Shown here: piece by piece, positions 1 to 9,937 of the stretch
How the letters are laid out: each line of letters opens with the position of its first letter
Position numbering within the stretch: position 1 is the stretch's first letter
Assembly: GCF_000820765.1 (NCBI RefSeq)
Contig: NZ_CCYH01000043.1
Span: 1 to 64,000 of the forward strand
Source of the DNA: Candidatus Soleaferrea massiliensis AP7
Lineage (GTDB): Bacteria; Bacillota; Clostridia; Oscillospirales; Ruminococcaceae
DNA length: 64,000 nt
Direction: 5' to 3'
Program-made: the position numbers and the translations under genes
The notes under the pieces: generated by a model
Told to the model about the DNA's origin: nothing
Seen by the model: only the letters and a program-made list of their open reading frames with translations
The model's database searches: none

Positions 1-75
1 AGAGTAACCAGAAAAGGCCGTTCAAGGGGACTGCCGCCCCCTTGAAAATCCCCCAATCACGCAGCTTTTCCGGAT
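1..75 (+). repeat. Partial copy C of the dispersed hairpin repeat family, cut by the window edge
   Basis: The first bases match the right arm of the family hairpin followed by the conserved block AAAAGGCCGTTCAAGGGG and then CCCCCTTGAAAATCCCCC, as in the copies at 301-812, 57478-57918 and 63798-64000. Similarity fades after about base 75. The rest, up to the inverted repeat at 301, holds no gene I can support; the ORF at 57-278 has no convincing ribosome binding site or protein-like composition. Confidence 0.65.
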
Positions 76-300
76 AGGGCAATTCCTGCTTCCAGATGAC
101 GGCAGGACCCACGCAATGGAATCGTGCAGAGGCACCCCATAGCACAATGCCTTTTATAAATCCGGCGCTGTCGCTGTCTGTATACAGCCTTACCGGATGA
201 ACTGTTCTCGTCTAGCCTCATTGTTTCTGCCACGCCATGGTAGGATGTGTGCTTTCTCTTTAGAACAGCTTTGAACAAAGATCTCTTTTAAACTGCTTTG

Positions 301-812
301 CTGTAATAAAATTGTATTTTTATGCCATCCAATCAGAGATTGGATTCAGGCTGTCAAAAAACGATGCATAACAATCGCCTACGGCGTTCTACGGCCGAGG
401 AATGATTTATACAGCAACTATGGGAATTGGGGTACCTGTGAAGACAACCTTAGAGAGCGTAAGCGTCTGCTGCTAGCCATTCAACCACCCGGACCAAAGC
501 CAAACGCCGTCCGCAGACGGCCGAAGCAGATAAAGAGATATCATAGGGGGATTTTCAAGGGGGGGGCCATCTGACTCGCGGTGGCACTGTGCATGGCCCC
601 TCTTGAACGGCCTTTCTTGGTTACTTCTTTGGCCGGCAAAGAAGTAACTGCCACACAGCCAAGGCGTCTTGGCAAACCAAGTGAAACCGCTGCGCAACGG
701 CGATACAAAAGCCACACAGCCAAGTGCCACTTGGCAAACATCGTGAAGCCGCTGAGAGACAGCTTTCACTTTTTTGACAGCCTACATCCAATCGGAGATT
801 GGTTTATTACAG
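301..812 (-). repeat. Copy A of the dispersed repeat: 512-bp MITE-like element with terminal inverted repeats
   Basis: The outer ends are inverted repeats: 301-361 begins CTGTAATAAA and ends AGGCTGTCAAAAAA, and the complement of 770-812 begins and ends the same way; the left arm has about 18 extra bases. Each arm contains an internal palindrome of the type CCAATC(N3)GATTGG. On the minus strand the interior holds the palindrome at 719-735, a 12-bp hairpin at 620-648, GGCCGTTCAAG, a GC-rich segment, and a tail ending in the CGCCGTAGGCG unit near 365-400. No transposase is encoded. The right end lies directly behind the GT2 stop codon and could also act as its terminator. No target-site duplication was found. 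Confidence 0.6.
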
Positions 813-827
813 ATATATGGAACAGGC

Positions 828-1901
828 TTATTTTCGCCGTTTTCTTCTGTTTTGCTGGCTGGCATTTTCGGTCTGTTCCGATGAAGCCGATCGATCCCGC
901 TCAGAAGAATCCGCGATAGAGTCCGAAGGGGCGGCAGCGCGGTGGTGTCTGCCTTCCGGATGAAGCGTGTCCGTTTCCACAATGTACTTTGGACGCGCTT
1001 TGACCTCCTTATAAATCTTGCCGATGTATTCCCCGATAATGCCCAGGCACAGCAGGTTGATGCCGCCGATCAGCCAGATGGAGCCGATTGTGGCTGTCCA
1101 GCCGGGAACCGTAAAGCCGAAGATTTTGACAAACAGGGTATAGACCAGCACGATAATGCTGACGGCTGCAATCAGGATGCCTAAGCCCGTGATGAATTTG
1201 ATCGGCCTTACGCTGAACGACGTGATGCCGTCGAACGCAAAGGACATCATCTTCTTAAACGGGTATTTGGATGTTCCCGCAAAGCGTTCCTGCCGCTCAT
1301 AATAGACGATATCCGTCTTGAATCCAAGCAGCGGGATGATGCCGCGCAGGAATAGGTTGACCTCCTGAAAGTTTGCCAGCTCGTCCAGTGCGCGTTTGCT
1401 CATCAGGCGGTAATCCGCATGGTTGTCGATGATGTCGACACCCAGAAAACGCATAAACTTATAGAACATCGACGCCGAGGTGCGCTTGAAAAAGGTGTCG
1501 GTGTCACGGCGGTTGCGCACGCCGTAAACGATCTCACAGCCGTTGTAATACCGGTCGATAAACGCATCGATCGCGCCGATGTCGTCCTGCAGGTCGGCGT
1601 CCATGCTGATGACCATATCCGCATGCTCCTTGGCCAGCATCAGGCCCGCCAGCAGCGCGTTCTGATGCCCCTTGTTGCGCGAAAGCTTGAGTCCCTGGAA
1701 CATCGGGTTTTCCCGATGCTGCCGCAGGATGATCTCCCAGGTTCCGTCGCGGCTTCCGTCGTCCACGTACAGGACCCTGCTTTGAGGGGATATCTTTTCG
1801 GCTGCAAGCAGTGCCTGAAACTTATCTGTCAGCCGCCGGGAGGTCTCGCCGAGGACCTCCTCTTCGTTGTAGCAGGGGATGACCATATATAAAATATCCA
1901 T
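828..1901 (-). CDS. GT2 family glycosyltransferase (GtrB/DPM1-like), membrane anchored
   Basis: A 357-residue family 2 glycosyltransferase, of the kind that moves a sugar from a nucleotide donor to polyprenyl phosphate or a cell-surface glycan on the inner membrane face. The GT-A domain opens with VIPCYNEE (residues 7-14), has VDDGSRDGTW near 46-55 and the metal-binding DADLQDD near 100-106. Two transmembrane helices follow near 232-254 and 265-290, then a basic, Ser/Glu-rich tail. ATG at 1901 is preceded by GAGGT. It lies 14 bases after the YfhO-type gene, so the two are probably co-transcribed and act on one surface polymer. The sugar and acceptor cannot be read from the sequence. Confidence 0.88.
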   Translation of the reverse strand: MDILYMVIPCYNEEEVLGETSRRLTDKFQALLAAEKISPQSRVLYVDDGSRDGTWEIILRQHRENPMFQGLKLSRNKGHQNALLAGLMLAKEHADMVISMDADLQDDIGAIDAFIDRYYNGCEIVYGVRNRRDTDTFFKRTSASMFYKFMRFLGVDIIDNHADYRLMSKRALDELANFQEVNLFLRGIIPLLGFKTDIVYYERQERFAGTSKYPFKKMMSFAFDGITSFSVRPIKFITGLGILIAAVSIIVLVYTLFVKIFGFTVPGWTATIGSIWLIGGINLLCLGIIGEYIGKIYKEVKARPKYIVETDTLHPEGRHHRAAAPSDSIADSSERDRSASSEQTENASQQNRRKRRK

Positions 1902-1915
1902 ATTATTTACCTCAT

Positions 1916-4474
1916 TCAGGATGGGTTTTCCGGCTGCTGCGGCTTCTCGCGGTCCGGCCGCGGGATTTCAGGTTCCTGTTCAGCCGGAACCTCGTCTCCG
2001 CTTTCCGGCTCCGCTTTGTTTTCAAGCTCCGCCGGCTGCGGCAGGCCGAACTGGTCGTTCTGGACCCTCAGCACATCGGTGTCTTCCAGGATATCGTCAA
2101 ATTCCATCTGGCCGGACTGACCTGCACAGGCCGGTACAAGCTCCCGGTTCTTTTTGTTGATCCGGTGGAAAACGATCATGTATGCAAGCAGAATGACCAG
2201 CGACAGACCCGAAATGAGAAGTCCCGCGTCGAGGCCCGGCGTCTTGTAGTTGAACCGGATGGTGTTGTTCTCTCCGGCCGGAACCTTGACCGCCATGAAA
2301 CCGATGTTGACCTTCTCGATATCCACCGGCTCGCCGTTGACGGTAGCGCTCCAGCCCTCCTCGTAAGGGACGCTGAAGAAGACAAGGTTGTCCTTGTCAA
2401 GGTCGATGGCTGCGGTAAAGCCGTTGTTGTCTGTTTCAAAGCTTGAGCAGGTGTATTTCTGCCGGTCTTTGACATCTTCGTAATAGTTATCCTCACTTAA
2501 AATGGGGAATTGGGAGGACTGCAGCTGTTTGATGGTGCCGCGGTATTTCTCAATCTGGTCGTCGTCCAGCACCATCGCGTGCAGCAGCATCTTGTGACGG
2601 TCGATTTCATTGACGTTCTCATAGTCCTGCCGACTGATGCACGCATCGTAGGTGAAGCCCATCGGCAGGAAATACTCGTTCTTATAGACCGTAAAGGCGC
2701 CCTGCTCGTCGTAGTATTCGAAGCCGGTGATGGAAGTGCCGGCCGGTTTGCTGTCCGGTACAAACAGGTATTTGACCGACAGGAGGGAACGGAGCCCGTA
2801 AAGCGACGGGCTAGGCTTTGAAGAAACGTCGCGGTCCACGCCGACTGTCGGGTAGAATTCCATGATGGACGCGGGAACCACGCTGTGGAAGGTCTGGATG
2901 GTCGGCATTCCCCAGAACATCGCCTGGTTCTCAATGCCGTCGTAGACATCGACGCGGTAGAACCCTTCATCCTGCGGCAGGCTGATCTTGTCCGCCCCTT
3001 CAATGCAGTTCTCAATAAACCACTGGTTGTCGTTGGAATGCTGTTTTCCGGTGCCGATATATACCCAGGAATAGATGATGCTGATGACGCATATCAGGAT
3101 GATCGAACGCTGGATCAGCTTTGCGCGGTCCTGCCGGTATTTTTTGATCAGCAGGTACACAAGCGCCAGCGAAAGCACGACAATCGCCGCATAAATCCAG
3201 AAGCGCAGCGGATACTTTTCCAGGCCGATGCCGCTGCCGTCATCATTGCTGTATGGCATAAAGCCGATGACCAGGATGAAGATCGCCGAGATAATCGCGG
3301 TGATCTTGAACCCGGCCTTCAAATCCACGGTATGGTCTTCCAGGCTCTTGACGGTTGCCAGCGCCATGATCAGCACCGGCATATAGAACCAGCGCGCATA
3401 GTAACTGCCGTTCATCGCGATAAAGATGCTGTTGAGACCCGGGATCAACGCCATCACGAAACAGACGATCAGGATGCGCTTAATCCAGTGCCCCTTCTTC
3501 TGTTTGATAAAGGACAGCACGCCGACCATGCCGAACATCGGGAGCCAGGCGGCCATCGAGGACCACTTCGCGCCCATGTCCGGGAAGAAATTCGGTCTGG
3601 ACGGCAGATCCGGCGGGAAGAACATGCTTTCCAAAATGGCCGGAATCCGCTGGTTGTTGTTGTAGAGCAGGAAATCCCAGCCGAGCAGCGAGCTGTCCAG
3701 CCTTGGATTCCCCAGCACCGTCAAGGCTGACGGTATCAGGACAAAGGCCGCCAGCGCGACGCCGATGACCGCCTCAAACACCAGCCAAAGGAATTTTTTG
3801 ATGGTGATGACCCAATCATCCGACAGCAGCCGGATGAAATAGTAGATGACCAGGAACACACATTCCCCAACAAAGAAGAAGTAGTTGATCATGGCCGAAA
3901 GGCAGATCATCAGCGCGAACAGGCCGCGCCGGTTGTACTGGATGAACTCCTCCAGCGCCAGCAGCACCAGCGGGAAGAAGGCCAGCACATCGAGGAAATG
4001 GTTGAAGAAGACGTTGTAGACCGTATAGCTGGAGAAGGCATACAGCAGTCCGCCGATGACCGCATAGCCGGGATTTTTGACAAAGCGGCGTATGTAGGCG
4101 TAAGCGGTCAGCGATGCCGTCGCGAACTTCAGCATCAGCAGCGGCGCCATCAAAAACGGCACAATATCGCTGGGGAACGGCAGCGTCAGCCAGAAAAACG
4201 GGCTGAACAGCAGATAGAAGCTGTAGGAGCCGATGAAATTGGCGCCCAAATCGGTGTTCCAGCTCCAGAATACATTGCCGGAATGCACCGCTTCATTGGC
4301 CAGCTTGTTAAATGGGATCTGCTGGACATTGAAATCTCCAAAGAACATAAAATAGCCATGATCATAAATGATAAACGGCAGGAAGATGATAAATGCCACA
4401 GCCAGCGCCACAAAAAACGCGAACTTATAGCTGTAGAGCTTCTTGTCGTGGGGGAGAGATATTTTGTTCAACAT
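1916..4474 (-). CDS. YfhO family multi-pass membrane protein
   Basis: An 852-residue protein with about a dozen predicted membrane helices in the first 460 residues, a long mostly soluble extracytoplasmic region (about 470-740), a last helix near 745-765, and an acidic Pro/Glu-rich tail. This is the architecture of the YfhO family, GT-C-like proteins linked in Bacillus and Listeria to adding sugars to lipoteichoic or wall polymers with undecaprenyl-phosphate sugar donors. The start at 4474 is preferred over an upstream in-frame ATG at 4486 because GAGGTGG lies just before it. The downstream GT2 enzyme is the usual partner that would make the lipid-linked sugar. The family call is firm; the substrate is unknown. 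Confidence 0.85.
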   Translation of the reverse strand: MLNKISLPHDKKLYSYKFAFFVALAVAFIIFLPFIIYDHGYFMFFGDFNVQQIPFNKLANEAVHSGNVFWSWNTDLGANFIGSYSFYLLFSPFFWLTLPFPSDIVPFLMAPLLMLKFATASLTAYAYIRRFVKNPGYAVIGGLLYAFSSYTVYNVFFNHFLDVLAFFPLVLLALEEFIQYNRRGLFALMICLSAMINYFFFVGECVFLVIYYFIRLLSDDWVITIKKFLWLVFEAVIGVALAAFVLIPSALTVLGNPRLDSSLLGWDFLLYNNNQRIPAILESMFFPPDLPSRPNFFPDMGAKWSSMAAWLPMFGMVGVLSFIKQKKGHWIKRILIVCFVMALIPGLNSIFIAMNGSYYARWFYMPVLIMALATVKSLEDHTVDLKAGFKITAIISAIFILVIGFMPYSNDDGSGIGLEKYPLRFWIYAAIVVLSLALVYLLIKKYRQDRAKLIQRSIILICVISIIYSWVYIGTGKQHSNDNQWFIENCIEGADKISLPQDEGFYRVDVYDGIENQAMFWGMPTIQTFHSVVPASIMEFYPTVGVDRDVSSKPSPSLYGLRSLLSVKYLFVPDSKPAGTSITGFEYYDEQGAFTVYKNEYFLPMGFTYDACISRQDYENVNEIDRHKMLLHAMVLDDDQIEKYRGTIKQLQSSQFPILSEDNYYEDVKDRQKYTCSSFETDNNGFTAAIDLDKDNLVFFSVPYEEGWSATVNGEPVDIEKVNIGFMAVKVPAGENNTIRFNYKTPGLDAGLLISGLSLVILLAYMIVFHRINKKNRELVPACAGQSGQMEFDDILEDTDVLRVQNDQFGLPQPAELENKAEPESGDEVPAEQEPEIPRPDREKPQQPENPS

Positions 4475-4564
4475 GCGCCACCTCATCCGTTTTGTATTTC
4501 TTGATTTTATAACTTCCCAAGCAGGAAATTCTATATATTGGTATGAAAAACTATATTCTATAAA

Positions 4565-4573
4565 AGTATATCA
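4565..4573 (-). promoter_or_regulatory. Possible extended -10 promoter for the YfhO/GT2 pair
   Basis: On the minus strand the sequence TGATATACT has an extended TGN motif followed by TATACT, about 90 bases before the YfhO-type start. No good -35 is seen. The local stretch is AT-rich, so chance matches are possible. Confidence 0.35.
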
Positions 4574-4863
4574 TAATATTTCCACCAAAAAGATAAAATT
4601 CTCTGTTGGTTCTATGGTCTTTTTGTTAAGAATCCTCAAAGCAAGACGGCACTTGCTCCCCTCCCTTGGAAACATGATCTCCGAATGTTTTCCGGACAAA
4701 TTCCCCTTTCAGCTTCACACATGTTCATAAGTTCTCTAAATGTATCCTTTCGTCCGCCGATGTACCGATACGAAATCCCGCTTCATGCCCTGCCAGACAG
4801 GCCATGAAAACCGCAGCGGAAGCCCCGTGACACGGCGGAAAACAGCCTTTCCTATTGGAAACA

Positions 4864-5133
4864 TCATCGTTTAAGCGGCAATTCATTCACAAAAAGGGCA
4901 ATCTCTTCGTCCCGTTCGTTCAATGTCGGTTCGTACCGCCCATGTAAAACGTACCGCGCCCCCCCAAAAAGGGAATAACCGCTTGTATTAAGTATGGTTT
5001 GAGCAAGATGCTGTCCCTTCTGCCGGGCCTCGGCTTCCATATCACGAACCTGTATGAAAAGAATCTCTCCAAGAACCGAATCCCTATCCCCAAACTGTGC
5101 AATTAAAACCAGCAGTAAACCGGTGGTATGCAC
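4864..5133 (-). CDS. Hypothetical 89-residue ORF, doubtful
   Basis: An open frame from a GTG at 5133 in an otherwise empty 950-base stretch (4475-5425). The translation has protein-like composition, for example VRDMEAEARQKGQHLAQTIL and HGRYEPTLNERDEEIALFV, but matches no family I recognise and the ribosome binding site is weak (GAGGGG two bases before GTG, partly inside the small palindrome CCCCTCTAGGGG at 5136-5147). It may be the tail of a decayed gene. The remainder of the stretch is AT-rich and shows nothing else I can name. Confidence 0.25.
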   Translation of the reverse strand: MHTTGLLLVLIAQFGDRDSVLGEILFIQVRDMEAEARQKGQHLAQTILNTSGYSLFGGARYVLHGRYEPTLNERDEEIALFVNELPLKR

Positions 5134-5346
5134 AGCCCCTCTAGGGGAATCGCTATCATTACAGCATCACACGCACGGCAACCCGTAAACGGGTTGAATT
5201 CATTTGCTATAAGGACGGATATATCATCAAATGCTGTTATTAAGCTTTTGCTTTAAAGAACTCACTTTCCTTCGGAATGCCTTCTCTAAAGCTTTTTCTA
5301 TCTATGCCCCGGCAGAACCGGGGGTTTTACCAAACGAAAGCGTACA

Positions 5347-5384
5347 AAAAGGAACGGGCGGCCAACTGGCCGCCCGTTCCTTTT
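5347..5384. terminator. Strong stem-loop terminator downstream of the BIg2 gene
   Basis: A perfect hairpin, AAAAGGAACGGGCGGCCA pairing with its complement across an ACT loop. It has T-runs on both strands, so it can end transcription of the minus-strand BIg2 gene (stop at 5426) and block the opposite direction. Confidence 0.85.
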
Positions 5385-5425
5385 ATAGCAACTGCATACT
5401 CATCTTCGCATATACAGTTTTTGTA

Positions 5426-8400
5426 TTACATAAACCAATACCGCATACCGACTGCCGGCAGGCCGTTTGGCTGCTTCGGCTGTCCAAGAAGATCGACATC
5501 CTTCGAGAGGAGGTCGCGTTTTCTCGAGTAAGCGATCACGATGCCGTTCGTCAGGTTGTTCGGGGCCGAAGCTCCGGCGTTTGCACCGGTCTGCGGGTTG
5601 CCCTTCGAGGTGACGGTGACAACGCATTTGGCGGTGAAGTTTCCATCCGCGGTCTTGACTGTGATGGTCGCTGTACCCTTCGCAATACCGGTTACCTTTC
5701 CGTCCTTCGAGACGGTGGCAACCTTCGGATTGCTGCTGGTCCAGCTGACATTCTTGTTGCTCGCGTTTTCAGGCAGGATGGAAGCGCTCAGCTGCAGGGT
5801 TTCCTTGACGCCGATGGTTGCTCTCTCTTTGTTGAGCTTGACGCCGGTTACAGAAACGGTCTGCGGGGATTTCTTCTCAATATGGATGGTGCATTCCGCT
5901 GTGAAGCCGCCGTCCACGGTGGTTGCGGTGACAACGACATCGCCGGCTACCTTTGCGGTTACCATACCGTCTTCCGAAACCTCTGCCTTTTCCTCATCGT
6001 CGACAGACCAGGTGACCTTCTTCTCGGTTGCGTCCGCCGGCAGAACGCTTGCGTTCAGCTGCAGGGTATCGCCAATCTGGATGGTTTCCTCGGTCTTGTC
6101 CAGCTCAACGCCGGTCGCATCGACAATGACGGCGACCTTGCATCTTGCCTGGAAGTTTCCGTCCACGGTTGCGACGTTGACATAGGCTTCGCCGCCCTTG
6201 AGCGCGGTGACCAGTCCATCTTCAACCGACAGGATAGAGGAGTCGCTGACCGACCATCTGATTTCCTTATTGTCGGCGTCTGCTGGCAGGACATTGGCTG
6301 TCAGCTGTACGGTTTCACCGACACGCAGCTCCTCTTCGCTCTTATCCAGCTCCACACCGGAAACCGGAGTCGTCACGGTGACATTGCAGGTTGCGGTGAG
6401 CGCGCCTTCGCTGTCCTCAGCGGTTGCGGTGATGACCGCATTGCCCGCTTTGAGCGCGGTGATGGTGCCGTCCGCAGCCACAGATGCGACGGTGTCGTCG
6501 CTGCTGCTCCAGAGGACATTCTTGTTGGTGGTATTGTTCGGCAAGATGGTTGCATTCAGCTTGGCACTCTGGCCGATCGGGAGAGAAAGCTCTGCCTGAT
6601 CAAGCGCAATGCTCTCTGCGCGGACATTTTCAATGGTAAGCGTACAGGAAGCTTCGAAGTTTCCGTCTTCGCTCTTCACGGTGACGATGACTTCGCCGGC
6701 TGCGAGCGCTTTGACAAGGCCGTTTTCCACAGTCGCCTTGCCCGGCTCATTGACCGACCAGGACACGTTCTGGTTGGTGGCGTCTTCCGGGATGACGCTG
6801 GCATTCAGCTGCAGGGAATCGCCGACATAGATGGTGACATCTGTGATATCCAATTCAATTCCGGTGACCGGAACGATGACGGTTACGGTGCAGGAGGCTT
6901 CAAAGTCTCCGTCGACGGTCGTCGCGGTGACAACGACTTCGCCGCCGCCGATCGCGGTGACAAGTCCGTTTTCCACAGTCGCCTTGCTGTCGTCGCTGAC
7001 CGACCAGATAACTTCTTGATTATCAGCGTCCGCCGGCTGGACCTTTGCATTCAGCTTCAGGGTTTCGCCCAGATTGATGCTTGCGCTGGTCTTATCCAAC
7101 TCCACGCCGGTGACCGGCACGGTGATGTTGATGACGCATTCCGCTTCAAACGAGCCGTCGGCAGTCGTCGCCGTGACGGTGACTTCGCCGCCGCCGATCG
7201 CGGTGACAAGTCCGTTTTCCACAGTCGCCTTGCTGTCGTCGCTGACCGACCATATAACTTCCTGGTTGGTCGCATCCGCCGGCAGGACGCTTGCGTTCAG
7301 CTGCAACTTTTCGCCGCGCTTCATGTCGGCGGTCGTTTTATCCAGCTCAACGCCGGTTACCGGAACCACAACAACAATTTTGCACTGCGCGGTGATGTTG
7401 CCGTCCACAGAGGTGGCGCTTATCGTGACCTCGCCGCCCTTCAGCGCGGTGACCAGTCCGTTCTCGACCGTCGCGACTGCGGAGTTGCTGGTGTTCCATC
7501 TGATTTCTTTGTTTGTCGCATCTTCCGGCAGAACCGTTGCAAGAAGCTGCAGGGTTTCGCCGACCTTCAGTTCGCCGCTCGTATGATCAAGTGTGACCTC
7601 GGTGACCGGAACCACGATGGTCAGCGTACAGGTATCCTCAAAGGATCCGTCGACCGTCCTGACGGTGACGACAACCTCGCCGCCCTTCAGCGCGGTGACC
7701 AGTCCGTTCTCAACCGTCGCCTTGCTCTCGTCGTTAACCGACCAGATCACTTCTTTGTTGCTGGCGTTGCTCGGGAGCACCGATGCATTCAGCTGCAGGG
7801 TTCCGCCAACCTTGACTTCCCCTGTCTGCTTGTCCAGCTCCACGCCGGTGACGGCAACAGGATCAATCTGGATGGTGCAGGTCTCTGTAAAGCCGCCCTC
7901 TTCGGTCGTTACGGTGACAACCACCTGTCCCGGCGCCTTCGCGGTGACAAGGCCGTTCTCCACGCTTGCCTTGGACTCATCATCGACCGACCAGGTGACA
8001 TTCTGGTTATTTGCGTCTTCCGGCAGGACAGTCGCATTCAGCTTCAGAGTCTTGCCGTCCTCGATGGTCGCGGTATTTTTGTCCAGCCTGACGCCGGTGA
8101 CCGGGACAGGCGCTTTTTCAATATTGACGGTACAGGTAGCCTTAAAGCCGCCCTCTTCGGTGGTCACGGTGACAACCACCTGTCCGACCGCCTTTGCGGT
8201 GACCAGTCCGTTTTCCACACTCGCCTTGGAAGGATCATCAACCGACCAGGTGACGTTTTTATTCGCGGCATCCTCCGGAAGAACCGTTGCGGTCAGCTGC
8301 AGGGTAGCGCCTGTATAGATCGTCTCTTCAGTCTTATCCAGTCTGACGCCGGAAACCGGCACATCGATATGAATGCTGCACTGCGCCTGGATGTTGCCGT

Positions 8401-9937
8401 CCACAGAGGTTGCGTTGATGGTGACGTCGCCGGCCTTCAGCGCGGTGACGCGTCCATTCTCAACCGACGCAATTTCAGAATTGCTGCTGGTCCAGCGGAT
8501 CTCCTTGTTGGTCGCATCAGCCGGCAGAATCGTTGCTTCCAGCTCAAGCGAATCGCCCACAAACATGTCTGCCGTTTCCTTATTTAAGGTGACATCGGTA
8601 ACCGGCACAACCACAGTGACCGCACAGGTCTTCTCAAAACTGCCGTCCTCGGAGGTGACGGTGATGTCCGCGGAACCGGCCACGACAGCCGTGATATTGC
8701 CCTGCTGGTCGACGGTGACCTTGCTGTCATCGCTCGATTTCCAGCTGATGTTCTGATTGTCCGCATCCGCCGGGATGACCGATGCGTTCAGCTTCATCGA
8801 ATCGCCGCGATTGAGCGTCGCCGCGGTCTTGTCCAGCTGGATGCCGGTAACCCTGACAGGCGCTTTTTCAATCGTCAGCTTACAGGTATCGGTAAACGAG
8901 CCGTCCAGCGTGGTGACCGTGATGTCAACCTTGCCGGGAGCTACAGCCGTAACCAAGCCGTTTTTAACGGTTGCGATCGCGTTGTCGCTGGATTTCCAGC
9001 TGACGCCTTTGTTGGTCGCATCCGACGGAGAAACCGTCGCGGTCAGCTGCAGGGTCTCGCCTTCAGTCAGCGTGTCGCTGTTTTTGTTCAGCTTGACGCC
9101 GGTGACGTTGACCGGGGCCATCTCCAAATTGAAGATGGTGGTGGTTTGGTTGCCGGCCGCATCGGTCGCGACAACCGTATGTTTGCCGTCGGTGCCGATC
9201 GAGGTTCCGGAGGTGATGGTCTTGCCGTCCAGCGTGATGTTCCGGAGGTTCAGATCCTCCACATCGATCTTCACCGAACCGGTAAAGGCATTGGAAACCG
9301 TACCGGAATAGGATGTTCCGTTCAGCTTGACGGTCGGCGCCTTCTGGTCGACGCGGATGATGGTCTGATTCTCTTCTTTTGCGTTAAATGTGACATATTG
9401 TACTTCTGACGGATTTTTGTCATATATAAACGAACCGCTGTCCATGTTGATCGGAATGTTCGCTTCCTGGCCCGCCATGCTGTCCGCAATCTGGAATTTG
9501 ATCTTTAAGAAAGGATCTCCTTTCAGACTATTGGTGGCAATCAAGCTGTCAGCTATAAACATCAAATAAGAAATGCCCTTGTTGGGGTCATTTTTATCGA
9601 CCCTTGCTATCGTGGATAAATTATCTCTGCCGCTGCAGTTCAGCGATTCAGCTTCCTGTGTGCCGTTCAGCTTTGCAGGGATGATCTGATCCAGCTGATA
9701 TTTCAGGTACATTTCATAGGAATCCATACCTATTCCGTTTGTCTTTTCCTTGATGGGGGCGGAGTATGTCAGCTCCACCGTATCGCCGGGGTTGTAGAAC
9801 TTATCGTTGTAACTGCTTGAGATCATGAGATCCCCGCCCGACTCAAAATCCACTGCGGAAACAGTCGGTATCGTCAGGGAAGACAGCAGCACGCAGCCTG
9901 CCATGGTTGACGCCAGAATCTTTCTGGAATTCTTCAT
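5426..9937 (-). CDS. Giant secreted protein with cohesin-like and 14 BIg2 (Ig-like) repeats
   Basis: A 1503-residue exported protein, probably an adhesin or surface scaffold. Residues 1-28 are a signal peptide ending VSA. Residues about 29-195 resemble the cohesin fold, 196-275 an Ig-like linker, and about 277-1430 are 14 tandem BIg2 domains of about 82 residues (pattern VTGVxLDK, LPxDAxNK, VxWSSxD, VENGLVTA, DGxFxAxC). Each repeat carries one conserved Cys near its end. The C-terminus has NPQTGA and GIVIAYSRKR but no true membrane helix. I chose ATG 9937, not the frame extending to 10069, because AAGGAGG precedes it and the signal peptide begins there. Adjacent repeats 8 and 9 are nearly identical in DNA, a sign of recent duplication. 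Confidence 0.88.
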   Translation of the reverse strand: MKNSRKILASTMAGCVLLSSLTIPTVSAVDFESGGDLMISSSYNDKFYNPGDTVELTYSAPIKEKTNGIGMDSYEMYLKYQLDQIIPAKLNGTQEAESLNCSGRDNLSTIARVDKNDPNKGISYLMFIADSLIATNSLKGDPFLKIKFQIADSMAGQEANIPINMDSGSFIYDKNPSEVQYVTFNAKEENQTIIRVDQKAPTVKLNGTSYSGTVSNAFTGSVKIDVEDLNLRNITLDGKTITSGTSIGTDGKHTVVATDAAGNQTTTIFNLEMAPVNVTGVKLNKNSDTLTEGETLQLTATVSPSDATNKGVSWKSSDNAIATVKNGLVTAVAPGKVDITVTTLDGSFTDTCKLTIEKAPVRVTGIQLDKTAATLNRGDSMKLNASVIPADADNQNISWKSSDDSKVTVDQQGNITAVVAGSADITVTSEDGSFEKTCAVTVVVPVTDVTLNKETADMFVGDSLELEATILPADATNKEIRWTSSNSEIASVENGRVTALKAGDVTINATSVDGNIQAQCSIHIDVPVSGVRLDKTEETIYTGATLQLTATVLPEDAANKNVTWSVDDPSKASVENGLVTAKAVGQVVVTVTTEEGGFKATCTVNIEKAPVPVTGVRLDKNTATIEDGKTLKLNATVLPEDANNQNVTWSVDDESKASVENGLVTAKAPGQVVVTVTTEEGGFTETCTIQIDPVAVTGVELDKQTGEVKVGGTLQLNASVLPSNASNKEVIWSVNDESKATVENGLVTALKGGEVVVTVRTVDGSFEDTCTLTIVVPVTEVTLDHTSGELKVGETLQLLATVLPEDATNKEIRWNTSNSAVATVENGLVTALKGGEVTISATSVDGNITAQCKIVVVVPVTGVELDKTTADMKRGEKLQLNASVLPADATNQEVIWSVSDDSKATVENGLVTAIGGGEVTVTATTADGSFEAECVINITVPVTGVELDKTSASINLGETLKLNAKVQPADADNQEVIWSVSDDSKATVENGLVTAIGGGEVVVTATTVDGDFEASCTVTVIVPVTGIELDITDVTIYVGDSLQLNASVIPEDATNQNVSWSVNEPGKATVENGLVKALAAGEVIVTVKSEDGNFEASCTLTIENVRAESIALDQAELSLPIGQSAKLNATILPNNTTNKNVLWSSSDDTVASVAADGTITALKAGNAVITATAEDSEGALTATCNVTVTTPVSGVELDKSEEELRVGETVQLTANVLPADADNKEIRWSVSDSSILSVEDGLVTALKGGEAYVNVATVDGNFQARCKVAVIVDATGVELDKTEETIQIGDTLQLNASVLPADATEKKVTWSVDDEEKAEVSEDGMVTAKVAGDVVVTATTVDGGFTAECTIHIEKKSPQTVSVTGVKLNKERATIGVKETLQLSASILPENASNKNVSWTSSNPKVATVSKDGKVTGIAKGTATITVKTADGNFTAKCVVTVTSKGNPQTGANAGASAPNNLTNGIVIAYSRKRDLLSKDVDLLGQPKQPNGLPAVGMRYWFM

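Noticed and set aside
57-278. 73-residue ORF at the window start
   Set aside because: No ribosome binding site, composition rich in Arg/His/Cys as in random GC-rich sequence, next to a repeat.
6900-7300. Near-identical spaced blocks that could look like a CRISPR array
   Set aside because: The spacing of about 246 bases equals one BIg2 domain and the blocks are coding.
5231-8587. 1118-residue plus-strand ORF opposite the BIg2 gene
   Set aside because: It is the antisense shadow of a repeat-rich gene; the minus strand has signal peptide, ribosome binding site, promoter and known domains.
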